Shown: piece after piece, positions 36,536-46,518 of the stretch
How positions within the stretch are numbered: the stretch's first letter is position 1
How the letters are laid out: every line of letters begins with the position of its first letter
Source of the DNA: Pedobacter sp. MR2016-24
GTDB taxonomy: Bacteria; Bacteroidota; Bacteroidia; Sphingobacteriales; Sphingobacteriaceae
Reading direction: 5' to 3'
Length of the DNA stretch: 64,000 nt
Assembly (NCBI RefSeq): GCF_026239655.1
Contig: NZ_JAPIVO010000008.1
Location: 372,001-436,000, forward strand
Made by a program: the position numbers and the translations under genes
Notes under the pieces: model-generated
The model's input: the letters and a program-made list of their open reading frames with translations, nothing else
Told to the model about the DNA's origin: nothing
Database searches by the model: none

Positions 36536-38182
36536 ATGATAACGAGAATATTAAAAATCCATCCAAATGATAACGTGCTGGTCGCCCTTCAGGACCTGAA
36601 CAAAGGCGAAACAATCATTCATGATGGTCATACTTATACTTTACAGGATGATATACATGCCAAGCACAAGTTTTTTATGCAGGATATGCATATCGGCGAT
36701 CCGATTATGATGTATGGCGTGCTGGTAGGTAAAGCACAGCATTTCATTCCTCAGGGTGGCTTAATGGATACAGAAAATACAAAACATGCATCTGATCCTT
36801 TTGAGTTCCGCCCTTATCATTATGAATGGCATGCACCTGATGTATCAAAATATGAAGGCCGTACATTTAACGGTTACGTACGTCCTGATGGTCGTGTAGG
36901 TACAGCAAATTACTGGCTGTTTATTCCTACGGTCTTCTGCGAAAACAGAAATCTGGACGTCATTCGTGAAGCGCTGCATAATGAATTGGGTTATGCAGTG
37001 ACGGATAAATACAAATCTTATACCCATCAGCTGGTGGATGCCTATAAAAATGGTGAGAACCTGGCTGAAGCTGATACCGCCGGTTTAGGACAGGCAAACC
37101 CTGTGGCCAGCCGCGTTTTTAAAAACGTGGATGGTATTAAATTCCTGAACCATCAGGGCGGCTGTGGTGGTACCCGTCAGGATGCAGCAGTGCTGAGCAA
37201 ACTTTTATCCGCTTATGCCGACCATCCCAATGTTGCAGGGGTCACCGTATTGAGCCTGGGCTGCCAGAACTTACAGGTGCAGGATTTTATGGATGATCTG
37301 AAAGCAAGGAACCCGCATTTTGATAAGCCACTGTTTATTTTCGAGCAGCAGCAGTCGCAAAGTGAAGAACAGCTGGTTAAAGATGCTATTCGCAAAACCT
37401 TTCTGGGTCTGGTAGAGATCAATAAAATTGAAAGACAGCCGGCCCCGCTCAGCAAACTGGTGATTGGCGTAAAATGTGGGGGCAGTGATGGTTTTAGCGG
37501 GATCAGTGCAAACCCGGCGGTAGGTTATACGTCCGACCTGGTGGTGGCGCTTGGCGGAACCATTTTACTGGCAGAGTTCCCTGAGCTTTGTGGTGCAGAA
37601 CAGCAGTTGATTGACCGTACGAAAGATGAAGCAGCAGCAAGGAAATTCATCATGCTGATGACTTCTTATAACAATGCGGCACTGAATGCAGGTTCGGGTT
37701 TTCATATGAACCCTTCACCGGGAAATATTAAAGATGGACTGATCACAGATGCGATAAAAAGCACCGGAGCCGCTAAGAAGGGAGGAACTTCCCCTGTTGA
37801 AGACGTGCTGGACTATACCGAGCCCGCCATTAAATCAGGATTGAACCTGGTATGTACACCGGGAAATGATGTAGAAGCAACCACCGGAAAAGCTGCATCA
37901 GGGGCAACGCTGATCCTGTTTACCACAGGTTTAGGTACTCCGACAGGTAATCCGATCTGTCCGACAATCAAGGTTTCTACCAATAATGCGCTAACCAAAC
38001 GGATGAGCGATATTATTGACATCAATACAGGTCCGGTGATAGAAGGTGAAAAGACGATTGAAGAAATGGGCGAAGACATTCTGGAATACTGTATAAAAGC
38101 TGCCAGCGGCGAAGTTATCCCTAAATCAGTACTGCTGAACCAGGATGATTTTATCCCCTGGAAAAGAGGCGTTAGTCTTTAA
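36536..38182 (+). CDS. uxaA: altronate dehydratase (UxaA)
   Basis: This 548-residue cytoplasmic enzyme converts D-altronate to 2-keto-3-deoxygluconate in the isomerase pathway for galacturonate. The N-terminal SAF domain (about 1-90, ILKIHPNDNVLVALQDLNKGE) and the C-terminal dehydratase domain (NHQGGCGGTRQDA, VIGVKCGGSDGFSGISANPAVGY, GLNLVCTPGNDVEATTGKAASGATL) match full-length UxaA, including the cysteines expected at the iron site. It lies 51 bp after the GH105 gene. The partner enzymes UxaB and UxaC are not in the window. Confidence 0.94.
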   Translation: MITRILKIHPNDNVLVALQDLNKGETIIHDGHTYTLQDDIHAKHKFFMQDMHIGDPIMMYGVLVGKAQHFIPQGGLMDTENTKHASDPFEFRPYHYEWHAPDVSKYEGRTFNGYVRPDGRVGTANYWLFIPTVFCENRNLDVIREALHNELGYAVTDKYKSYTHQLVDAYKNGENLAEADTAGLGQANPVASRVFKNVDGIKFLNHQGGCGGTRQDAAVLSKLLSAYADHPNVAGVTVLSLGCQNLQVQDFMDDLKARNPHFDKPLFIFEQQQSQSEEQLVKDAIRKTFLGLVEINKIERQPAPLSKLVIGVKCGGSDGFSGISANPAVGYTSDLVVALGGTILLAEFPELCGAEQQLIDRTKDEAAARKFIMLMTSYNNAALNAGSGFHMNPSPGNIKDGLITDAIKSTGAAKKGGTSPVEDVLDYTEPAIKSGLNLVCTPGNDVEATTGKAASGATLILFTTGLGTPTGNPICPTIKVSTNNALTKRMSDIIDINTGPVIEGEKTIEEMGEDILEYCIKAASGEVIPKSVLLNQDDFIPWKRGVSL

Positions 38183-38233
38183 TTAATTCTCCCCGCTACA
38201 GGCAACAAATAATTTTTGTATTTTGGCGGGGAG

Positions 38234-39250
38234 ATGAGATTCGAAACTCCTACGTTAAAAGATATTGCTAAAGCACTCGGGTTATCCACTTCTACGGTAT
38301 CCCGGGCTTTAAGGGACCGTTACGAAATTAGTGAGGAGACAAAAAAGGTAGTGATGGATTATGCGAATAAAATCAACTACCGGGCAAACCCGATTGCACG
38401 TAGTCTGAAAGAGCGCAGGAGTTATTCCATCGGCATTATTGTCAGCGAAATTGCCAACAATTTTTTCTCGCAGGTAATCAATGGAATTGAATCAATTGCG
38501 TATGACAAAGGTTATCACGTGATTATCTCTCAAAGCCATGAGTCATTCAAACTTGAAAAACTCAACGTAGAACATCTTGCTTCCCGCTCTATTGACGGCT
38601 TACTGATCTCCCTTTCTTCTGAGACAAAAGATATCAGCTACCTGAAAGAGCTGTATGCAAAAGGGTTACCGGTTGTATTTTTTGACCGGGTTCCTGACGA
38701 TTTTGAGACACATAAGGTTATCGCGAATAATTCACAGGGTGCATTTGATGCGACGGAACACCTGATCCATTCGGGTAAAAAGGTGATTGCACACTTAACC
38801 AATGCAGAGAGTTTGTCTAACACCAAAGAACGTCTGGAAGGTTACAAGCAAGCATTGGCAGCGCATGCTATTCCATTCAGACCAGAACTGGTTAAATTCT
38901 GCCCGCATGGAGGAATGCATGCAGAAGAATTGGAAACAGCAGTTAAAGAACTGCTGCCATTAAAACCAGAAGGCATATTTATTGCAAATGACCGTCTCAC
39001 CACTGGTTATATCAATGCCATTAAAAATACCAATCCTGAACTGGCACACCAGATAGAAATTGCAGGATTCACGAATTCAAACCTGGTTAACCTCTTCTCC
39101 CCTTCCCTGACTTCAGTAAAACAACCCGCTTTTGAAATGGGCCAGGTAGCTATTTCGTTACTGATTGAAATGATCGAGGCCAGGCGACCAGTTACGGAGT
39201 TTCAAACGCGTGTACTGGATACTGAAATTGTGAGAAGAGAAAACCTTTAG
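38234..39250 (+). CDS. LacI-family transcriptional regulator
   Basis: This 338-residue regulator has an N-terminal LacI helix-turn-helix (about 5-28, TLKDIAKALGLSTSTVSRALRD) with the hinge helix (NPIARSLKERRSYSIG), then a periplasmic-binding-protein-like sensor (SIGIIVSEIANNFFSQVINGIE to the C-terminus). The ATG at 38234 is chosen; an in-frame TTG at 38216 is less likely. It ends the pectin cluster and probably controls it in response to a galacturonate-pathway intermediate. The ligand is inferred from context. Confidence 0.92.
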   Translation: MRFETPTLKDIAKALGLSTSTVSRALRDRYEISEETKKVVMDYANKINYRANPIARSLKERRSYSIGIIVSEIANNFFSQVINGIESIAYDKGYHVIISQSHESFKLEKLNVEHLASRSIDGLLISLSSETKDISYLKELYAKGLPVVFFDRVPDDFETHKVIANNSQGAFDATEHLIHSGKKVIAHLTNAESLSNTKERLEGYKQALAAHAIPFRPELVKFCPHGGMHAEELETAVKELLPLKPEGIFIANDRLTTGYINAIKNTNPELAHQIEIAGFTNSNLVNLFSPSLTSVKQPAFEMGQVAISLLIEMIEARRPVTEFQTRVLDTEIVRRENL

Positions 39251-39268
39251 GCAATCTCTTCGTACAAA

Positions 39269-41332
39269 TCAATCTAATTCAGCAACCCATCTGTTATTTA
39301 TTCCCAGGCTTTTATTGGGTTCCGCAGCAGCTTCAATGACCAGTTTTCCACCATTCATGATCTCCTCATGTGTAATCCATAAACGGTTAATAACCTTACC
39401 ATTAAGCGTGACTTTCCACACATAAACATGGTTATCCACATAGTTATCCACATGTACCCGGAAAGTTTTTCCTTTCGGCAATTCGAAAGAAACATCTTTA
39501 AATAAAGGTACGTTCAGGTAATAAACAGGAGAGCCTATCGCTGCCGGAGAAAAGCCGCACGCAGCAAATATGTACCACGCAGACATCGCACCTGCATCAT
39601 CATCCATCGTACGGATGAAGGCATCTGGCTGATTTTTATAAATACGGTCTATAAAAGGATCTATTCCCCTGCTGTTGTCATTGAAATAATACTGCACCAC
39701 CGTGTCGGCCGCAATTTGATGTACCAGCGCCTGGGACTTCCAGGGTTCAGCAGTTGCATTATACATGAACGGCGCCTGCGTATCAGGTTCATTCGCATGA
39801 TTGTATTGATCGTTAGCAAAGAAATGATACAGTTGTTTAATGTAAGCCTGCTCACCTCCCATTAATTCCATTAAACCTTTCAGGTCAAATGGTGCAAACC
39901 ATCTGTATTGCAGGATCGTTCCCTGGTATAATCCTCTTGCAGAAACCTGGTCGACATCTTTTTTAGTAAGATCCTCAAAATCTTTCTTCCAGTAGGTTTT
40001 ATATTCTGCTGCTTTTTTAAGGTATTTAGCACTGAGCTCATCCTTCTTTAATACTTTCAGGATTTGTGAAAGTGCCCATGCGTCATAACTTGATTCCAAT
40101 GCCTTATCCGGATGGCTGTAATCCAACAGGTCTACATCTTTGATCAGTGAATCACAGATCGCCGCGAAGTTTACTTTGTAACCTTTACGGTAAGCATCCA
40201 GCAGGACAACTATAGCATGTTCCGTTCTTACGGTGTTGGAAGGTTCATGCTGTGAAGCATAATCTTTTTTACCATTGGCATACAAATTGGCAATGGAAGT
40301 AGTGATGCCTGCGTATTTTTCTGGTAAGGTAATGGCCAGTAAAGGCAACTGGGTACGGTAATTATCCCAGATAGCCCAGCCATTATACAGTGGTTCTTTA
40401 GTTTTACCTATAACGCCGTTGGTTCCCCTGTAACTGCCATCTTTTTCAGAGATCACATAAGGAGATTGCATGGTACGGTATAAAAGCGAATAAAACAGTT
40501 TCTCCCGTGACGGATCACCACTGACTTTAATTCTACCCAATACCTGATCCCATTCCCGCGTAGCTGCATCTGTCAATTGCGCATAAGATTGTGTTCCTAA
40601 AGCAGCGCTTGCATGTGCAACATCGACTGATGAAAAAGCGATTCTGATTTGCACATCACTTTCCTGCGCATTTAAGGTTGCGGTTAGTTTATGGTTTGCA
40701 CTATCTGCCCAGATGACCGGCTGATTGATATGAATAGCGTAGTAAATTTTGTAGGTACCCACATTGCAGGTAGTCCTTGCCTCTATATGTCCGCTGATAG
40801 TTTGTCCGCTGATGACATGCGACTCGCTGACAAATTTATTGGCCAGGGTATGACTCAGATCAATATAAAAACCTTTCTCTCCTGAGGGAAAAGTATAATT
40901 TTCTAATCCCTGTTTTTCCGACACGGCAAATCTCGCACTGATTTTATTGGTAAATGTGACCTGATAATTGCCCGGTGCAGCAGATTCGCTGGCTTTGATG
41001 AGCTTAGACATTTCCGGGTTATTACCAAGAAAGGGTTTGATTAAAATATTCCCTCCACTACCCTGACAACCTACGCCTTCAAAACGATTGTGGGTGAAGC
41101 CTAGAAATAGCTTTGCTTTGTGCTCGTAACCCGCATGGAGTTTAGGATAGGTTTGAGGGCCAATACTTAACATACTGAAAGGTGAAGTGGCGGCAGGCGA
41201 TAATTGTCCGTGGTCTCCTGAGGAGCCTAAAAAAACATTTACCTGTGCAGATTTATGATCCGGTGCCGCACTGTTGGTTTGGGCAATTAAAGCAATTGGT
41301 AACAGCAGCAGGGCAAAAAAAGAATATTTCAT
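39269..41332 (-). CDS. GH92 family alpha-mannosidase
   Basis: This 687-residue secreted enzyme has a signal sequence (MKYSFFALLLLPIALIAQ). It shows the GH92 hallmarks: an N-terminal beta-sandwich with VNVFLGSSGDHGQLSPAATSPF, and a catalytic helical domain with NHANEPDTQAPFMYN (catalytic Glu) and MDDDAGAMSAWYIFAACGF (base Asp region). GH92 enzymes are calcium-dependent exo-alpha-mannosidases acting on N-glycans or yeast mannan. It is slightly shorter than most relatives (about 740). It is the last gene of the sigma-FecR-SusCD locus, 87 bp after susD with a hairpin between. It converges with the LacI gene 18 bp away. Confidence 0.92.
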   Translation of the reverse strand: MKYSFFALLLLPIALIAQTNSAAPDHKSAQVNVFLGSSGDHGQLSPAATSPFSMLSIGPQTYPKLHAGYEHKAKLFLGFTHNRFEGVGCQGSGGNILIKPFLGNNPEMSKLIKASESAAPGNYQVTFTNKISARFAVSEKQGLENYTFPSGEKGFYIDLSHTLANKFVSESHVISGQTISGHIEARTTCNVGTYKIYYAIHINQPVIWADSANHKLTATLNAQESDVQIRIAFSSVDVAHASAALGTQSYAQLTDAATREWDQVLGRIKVSGDPSREKLFYSLLYRTMQSPYVISEKDGSYRGTNGVIGKTKEPLYNGWAIWDNYRTQLPLLAITLPEKYAGITTSIANLYANGKKDYASQHEPSNTVRTEHAIVVLLDAYRKGYKVNFAAICDSLIKDVDLLDYSHPDKALESSYDAWALSQILKVLKKDELSAKYLKKAAEYKTYWKKDFEDLTKKDVDQVSARGLYQGTILQYRWFAPFDLKGLMELMGGEQAYIKQLYHFFANDQYNHANEPDTQAPFMYNATAEPWKSQALVHQIAADTVVQYYFNDNSRGIDPFIDRIYKNQPDAFIRTMDDDAGAMSAWYIFAACGFSPAAIGSPVYYLNVPLFKDVSFELPKGKTFRVHVDNYVDNHVYVWKVTLNGKVINRLWITHEEIMNGGKLVIEAAAEPNKSLGINNRWVAELD

Positions 41333-41370
41333 GGATTTAATCGAATGGATTCAGGAAGTGAATTTAAAAT

Positions 41371-41402
41371 AAACGGAGGAGAAATTGCTTCCTCCTCCGT
41401 TT
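41371..41402 (-). terminator. intra-operon hairpin between susD and GH92 gene
   Basis: AAACGGAGGAG (41371-41381) and CTCCTCCGTTT (41392-41402) form a perfect 11-bp stem with a 10-nt loop, 17 nt after the susD stop on the minus strand. The T run is weak, so it may attenuate or stabilise mRNA ends rather than stop transcription fully. Confidence 0.6.
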
Positions 41403-41419
41403 AAAATAGTGTTATGCTA

Positions 41420-42946
41420 TTAATTGTAGCCAGGGTTCTGGTACATTTTAACGGGATCCAGTTTTACTTCATCCAGCGGGATAGGGAAATACCTGTCTTT
41501 AGTGGTGAAGTTAGACAACTTTGCATTTCCAAAGTCGGCCTGTGATTTTGCCTGGAAGTAGGCAACCAGTTCCGGAGTGGTGAAAAACCTCAGCAAATCA
41601 AACCAGCGTTGATGCTCAAAAGCCAGCTCAACTCTTCGCTCATGCAAGATAGCCAGCTTTAATGTCGGGTATTTCGTGTTATAAGCAGCGTTTGTACGTG
41701 CAACTGCATAAAGCGGGAGTCCTGCCCTGGTACGTACCATATCTAAATATTGAATAGCTGCTGCATCATTTCCCTGCTGCATGTTTACTTCTGCCAGCAT
41801 CAGGATGATATCTGCAAAACGCATAATCGGCGTGTTATTTCCACCATAGCCATTTTTTGTTGCGTTAGGGCTGATATCCCTGTATTTGGTGATAAAATAA
41901 TCCAGCACTTTAGTATCGCTGGCATATTTTACGGAGAAATCTTTCCTGAGATCACCAGTTTCATAATCTTTAATGAGATCTGGTGTTACGTTTCCTCCTA
42001 CGGAAGTGGGCGCCTTAAGGGAGTTAATCGTCTCCCCATAAGCCTGATTATCTGCCGCTATGTTAGACTTGTAATTGATGTCACCCTGCACATTTACAAT
42101 CTCAAATATTGCTTCAGGATTCGACGTCTTGAGATTGACATCAAAAACATTGGCATAAGGTATAGCTGATAATGTGGTAAAAGGGCGCATTCCATAAGCA
42201 GCTGTCAGATAGGTATTTGCGTTGGTCAGATTTTCTGATTTCTGATCAGCAAATGTAGTCGCCATAGTCAGATAAACCTGACCTAATAAGCCATTAATAG
42301 CAGCCTTTGACACACGACCGGCACTGGTACCTGTTTGCAGGTTAGGCAGTGTACTGGTTAGCCCATCCTTTAAATCGGCCACAATTTGCGCATAAACAGT
42401 AGCCTCAGGCTGTCTGTAGGTATTTTCAGCGACTTCACTAAGCGCTAATTGTTTAGTCACCAGCGGCACCGCACCCCATTTTCTCACCAATTGGAAATAC
42501 ATCAGTGCCCTGATAAATTTAACCTCTGCCAGGTAATTGATTTTCGTATTGTTATTGGCAAAAGTTACTTTATCAATATTTGTGGTTACCACGTTACACC
42601 TGGTGATTGCATCATAAAGGCTTACCCAATGTGATTTTAAATAGGTATTACCCGGTAGAATACTAAAGTTACCGAATTGGAATGGCTCACCTGAATTGGA
42701 CTGTGCATCATTTGTACCGGTGTCATCAGAACGCTGATCGGTATATAGTCCGCTGCTCTCGCCTATGTTCCTGTCAGACCTCAGTGCCGCATAGGTACCG
42801 TTTACAAAAAGCAATACATCATTTTCTGATTTAAACGCATTTTCAAGATTCCCTGCATTAGGATCATTTTGTTCTATAAAGCTCTTCTTGCATGAAGAGA
42901 ATGACACAAGGGCCATTAAAAATAGGATGGAAATATATTGTTTCAT
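41420..42946 (-). CDS. SusD/RagB-family lipoprotein
   Basis: This 508-residue substrate-binding lipoprotein has its lipobox cysteine at residue 19 (SFSSC). It shows SusD signatures such as KINYLAEVKFIRALMYFQLVRKWGAVPLVTK, AAINGLLGQVYLTMA, IMRFADIILMLAEVNMQQGN and, at the C-terminus, AILHERRVELAFEHQRWFDLLRF with FPIPLDEVKLDPVKMYQNPGY. It is encoded 10 bp after susC. With the downstream GH92 gene the likely substrate is a mannose-containing glycan. Confidence 0.94.
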   Translation of the reverse strand: MKQYISILFLMALVSFSSCKKSFIEQNDPNAGNLENAFKSENDVLLFVNGTYAALRSDRNIGESSGLYTDQRSDDTGTNDAQSNSGEPFQFGNFSILPGNTYLKSHWVSLYDAITRCNVVTTNIDKVTFANNNTKINYLAEVKFIRALMYFQLVRKWGAVPLVTKQLALSEVAENTYRQPEATVYAQIVADLKDGLTSTLPNLQTGTSAGRVSKAAINGLLGQVYLTMATTFADQKSENLTNANTYLTAAYGMRPFTTLSAIPYANVFDVNLKTSNPEAIFEIVNVQGDINYKSNIAADNQAYGETINSLKAPTSVGGNVTPDLIKDYETGDLRKDFSVKYASDTKVLDYFITKYRDISPNATKNGYGGNNTPIMRFADIILMLAEVNMQQGNDAAAIQYLDMVRTRAGLPLYAVARTNAAYNTKYPTLKLAILHERRVELAFEHQRWFDLLRFFTTPELVAYFQAKSQADFGNAKLSNFTTKDRYFPIPLDEVKLDPVKMYQNPGYN

Positions 42947-42956
42947 TATATGTTTT

Positions 42957-45900
42957 TTAGAATGTTACTTTAATACCTAAGTTGAAAGTTCTGGCCAAAG
43001 GATAGTTTCCATAATCTACTCCGGGAGCAAGATTAGCCGTAGTTGTACCAGTTGCACTATTGGTTGCGTTAATATTATAATCTACATCAGGGTTATATCC
43101 TTTATACTTTGTAATGGTAAATGCATTATCTACGGCTGTGTAAATGCGTACATTCTCTACTTTAAGTCGCTGAGCAAAACTTTTAGGGATATTATAACCT
43201 AAAGTGGCATTGGTCATCCTTAAATAAGAACCATCCTGTAAATAAAATGAAGATAAACGTGTACTGTTACTTTGCGTTCCTCCACGGGAAGCACGGTAAT
43301 TTAATCCGCTTCCTGGTTGAGCCGGCGATACATAACGGTCGGCCACGTCTGCATACTGGTTACCAGATCCTTCGAAGTTATACAGGTAATAATCCTGACC
43401 ATCCAATACTTTATTTCCATAAGATCCATTAAATGAAGCACGGAAGTCGAATGATTTATAAGACGCAGATAAAGCAAATCCATACGTAAATTTGGCATAA
43501 GGACTGCCGATAACCGTTTTATCCGCTTCGTTAATGATACCATCTCCATTGACGTCTTCGAAATACAGATCTCCTGCTTTGGCCGGATTGGTAGAGGCCG
43601 ATGATGCCGCAACTTTACCCACATTATCAGCAGTTAGTCTGCCTAAAACCTGGTAACCATAAAACATCCCCACAGGTTGTCCCTGTTGTGTAATATGGGT
43701 AAGGTAAGAACGTTCTGCACCAGATGTATAGATGGTACTTGAACCACCAAGATCCAGTACTTTATTTCTGTTCAGTGAGATATTACCACTTAAATTCAGC
43801 GTAAAATCATCCGCATTGATAATTCTGCCATCCACCTGGAAATCAAATCCCTTATTTTGGATTTTACTGTCCTTTAAATTAGTAAGGATAGATGTAGCAC
43901 CGGATACAGCAGATATAGGCTGATTGAATAACAGGTTATAAGAGTTACTCAGGTAATAATTGATATTGAGGGACAAACGGTTTTTCAATAGGGAGATGTC
44001 TGTACCTAAATTATACTGAGAAGTAGACTCCCAGCCAATGTTAGGATCTTTCAGACCATTTGCAAAAACTCCTGATGAGATCACACCGCTGCCAAAAACT
44101 ACTCCTGTCGGAGAACTTGCTGTCTGGGTTGAATTGTAATTACCAATATTGTTATTACCGCTCAATCCCCAGCTGGCTCTTAGTTTCACATTTGATTGCT
44201 CACCCAAAAAGTCGTTATACCATTCTTCTTGTGAAAGACTCCATCCTGCTGCTACAGAGGGGAATGTTCCCCATTTGTTTGAAGGACCGAACCTTGATGA
44301 ACCATCAGTACGTAATGAACCCGTCAGGAAATATTTACCATTATAATTGTAGCTGAAACGGCCGAAATACGACAGGAGGGTATTGGTAGACTTTATTGCA
44401 TTGTTCAATGTAAGGAAAGCTGCTTCAGCGCCTTTACCAGAAATCTCCGTCACATTATCATTCGTGAAACCTTTAGCTGTTAACTTGATCATGTCACTCG
44501 TTACCTGCTGAGCAGAATAACCCCCCAGGATATTAAAATGGTGTTTATTAATTGTTTTGTCGTAGTTTAAAGTAAACTCTGCCAGCTTATCTACCTGTGA
44601 TAAAGTCTGGGCGATAGCATTTGCATCTGCAATTGACTGTGGAGAGTATGGCGCATTACCACCACCTGCGCTCAGACTGGTTGGCAAGTAATAATCGTAT
44701 TTTTCATTATAGGTCTGTGTACCCAGATTGGCTTTAAAAGTTAATCCTTTCAACAGATCATAGGTAGCATACGCATTATAAGTACTTCTGGTAGCTAACC
44801 TGTTAGATTTTGTTTCTTCGACAGAAGCGATTGGATTTTCAATTCCCTGGTAACCGAACTGATTGGCCAGCGCATTTTGTAAATATTTGATTGGCGCGCC
44901 GTTCGCGTCTCTTGCCGGTAAGTATGGGATGTAAAGTAATGCTGACATCATCGGACTGAAACGGCCTTCACCTACTTCTTTATTATGGGTCTCGGTATAA
45001 GCCAGATTGGCGCCTACTTTCATACGTGGATTGACTGTCGCCTCAATATTAGCCCTTAAATTGGTTGCTTTCATTGAAGTATTGGTGACGATACCATCCT
45101 GATCCTGGTAACCGCTGCTCACATAATATTTAATGTCTTTCGATCCGCCAGAGAAGGATAAGTTATGACGTTGAAAAAATGCATTTCTATACAATTCGTC
45201 CTGCCAGTCTGTGTTTGTCGTTTGCGGGATCAGCGACTGTGTACCGAAGTTATAAATATCCGTAGGGATGCTGATCGAAGATCCATTACCTGGCGCATTA
45301 ATCAATCGTGTAGCATTGTTATCAGCATACATGCCATCATTCCAGGGTTTACCTGCATTGACTACCAGGTCTTTATATGAATTATTACGTGCATCGATGA
45401 CCAGTTGAGCGAACTGATTTGCATCCAGCAAATTGATTTTCTTTGCTAACTGAGATATACCCATCTGCACATCATATTCAAATCTGCCTTTACCTTCTTT
45501 TCCTCTTTTTGTGGTGATCATTACCACACCACCAGAAGCTCTCGAACCATAGATCGCTGCTGATGCAGCATCTTTTAAGATGTCTATTGTCTCTATATCT
45601 TCCGGATTAACGAATACATTGTTTCCTGCAGGATAACCATCAATTACATATAAGGGATCTGAACTCGCATTGATGGAACCCACACCACGAACGCGGATTT
45701 TAGTACCGGCATATGGCGCGCCACTCGTTTGCGACACCTGCACACCTGCAACTTTACCTACCAGCGCCTGGCCCACTGTTGGTGCGGAAAGGTTCATCTC
45801 TGAAGCTTTCACGCTGCTGATTGCGCCAGTCACATCCGCTTTCCTGATCTTCTGGTAACCAATTGCCACCACTTCCTGCAATACGTTACTGGATTCTTTT

Positions 45901-46505
45901 AATTTAACGTTGACCACTTTCTGATCGGTAATCAGCACCTCTGTTTTTTCAAAACCGATATAGTTAAAGCTCAGTCTGGAACCCGAAGCCACAGTGATGG
46001 CATATCTTCCTGATCCATCTGTGCTTGCTCTTTTATTGGAAGTAAGGTCAACCACGGTTACGCCCGGAAGCGGTTCATTTTTAGTATCGGTTACCGTACC
46101 TGTTACCTGTACCTGAACTGCAGATGTCATAACTACTGGTGCAGGAACTGCTTCCACCTGCTTTTCCTTTTCTACTTTAATCAATACATGGTAATCATCT
46201 ACCTGACTCACACTGCCTTTGTAATCTTTTAATAGTTGTCTTAAAACGTCATAAACCGTTTTATCTTTAACAGTTAATGAAACCCTCTTTTTGGTATCAA
46301 TCACATTGTCATAGCCAATTACGAAACTGGACTTCTTTTCAATAATCCGGAAGACCTCTTTCAGCGTAAGATTACTTGCTGTAAATGAGATGTTCGTATC
46401 TTTAATTGTTTGTGCTCCGGCGGCAAAGCCCTGCAGCGTAAACTGTAAGAAAAATGTTAGGGCTAACATTAATTTCAAAACTGGTTTGAGGTAAAATTTT
46501 CGCAT
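42957..46505 (-). CDS. SusC/RagA-type TonB-dependent receptor with STN domain
   Basis: This 1182-residue outer-membrane importer has, in order: signal sequence (LMLALTFFLQFTLQGFAAGAQ), STN signalling domain (about 35-112, ASNLTLKEVFRIIEKKSSFVIGY), carboxypeptidase-regulatory-like domain (about 133-210, VTGTVTDTKNEPLPGVTV), a TonB-box-like LQEVVAIGYQK, plug (VGKVAGVQVSQTSGAP, PLYVIDGYPAG, DAASAAIYGSRASGGVVMITTKRG) and barrel. The STN domain would signal to the FecR protein encoded 13 bp upstream. It is a full-length relative of the receptor near the window start. Confidence 0.96.
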   Translation of the reverse strand: MRKFYLKPVLKLMLALTFFLQFTLQGFAAGAQTIKDTNISFTASNLTLKEVFRIIEKKSSFVIGYDNVIDTKKRVSLTVKDKTVYDVLRQLLKDYKGSVSQVDDYHVLIKVEKEKQVEAVPAPVVMTSAVQVQVTGTVTDTKNEPLPGVTVVDLTSNKRASTDGSGRYAITVASGSRLSFNYIGFEKTEVLITDQKVVNVKLKESSNVLQEVVAIGYQKIRKADVTGAISSVKASEMNLSAPTVGQALVGKVAGVQVSQTSGAPYAGTKIRVRGVGSINASSDPLYVIDGYPAGNNVFVNPEDIETIDILKDAASAAIYGSRASGGVVMITTKRGKEGKGRFEYDVQMGISQLAKKINLLDANQFAQLVIDARNNSYKDLVVNAGKPWNDGMYADNNATRLINAPGNGSSISIPTDIYNFGTQSLIPQTTNTDWQDELYRNAFFQRHNLSFSGGSKDIKYYVSSGYQDQDGIVTNTSMKATNLRANIEATVNPRMKVGANLAYTETHNKEVGEGRFSPMMSALLYIPYLPARDANGAPIKYLQNALANQFGYQGIENPIASVEETKSNRLATRSTYNAYATYDLLKGLTFKANLGTQTYNEKYDYYLPTSLSAGGGNAPYSPQSIADANAIAQTLSQVDKLAEFTLNYDKTINKHHFNILGGYSAQQVTSDMIKLTAKGFTNDNVTEISGKGAEAAFLTLNNAIKSTNTLLSYFGRFSYNYNGKYFLTGSLRTDGSSRFGPSNKWGTFPSVAAGWSLSQEEWYNDFLGEQSNVKLRASWGLSGNNNIGNYNSTQTASSPTGVVFGSGVISSGVFANGLKDPNIGWESTSQYNLGTDISLLKNRLSLNINYYLSNSYNLLFNQPISAVSGATSILTNLKDSKIQNKGFDFQVDGRIINADDFTLNLSGNISLNRNKVLDLGGSSTIYTSGAERSYLTHITQQGQPVGMFYGYQVLGRLTADNVGKVAASSASTNPAKAGDLYFEDVNGDGIINEADKTVIGSPYAKFTYGFALSASYKSFDFRASFNGSYGNKVLDGQDYYLYNFEGSGNQYADVADRYVSPAQPGSGLNYRASRGGTQSNSTRLSSFYLQDGSYLRMTNATLGYNIPKSFAQRLKVENVRIYTAVDNAFTITKYKGYNPDVDYNINATNSATGTTTANLAPGVDYGNYPLARTFNLGIKVTF

Positions 46506-46518
46506 TTCTGAGTTTGTA

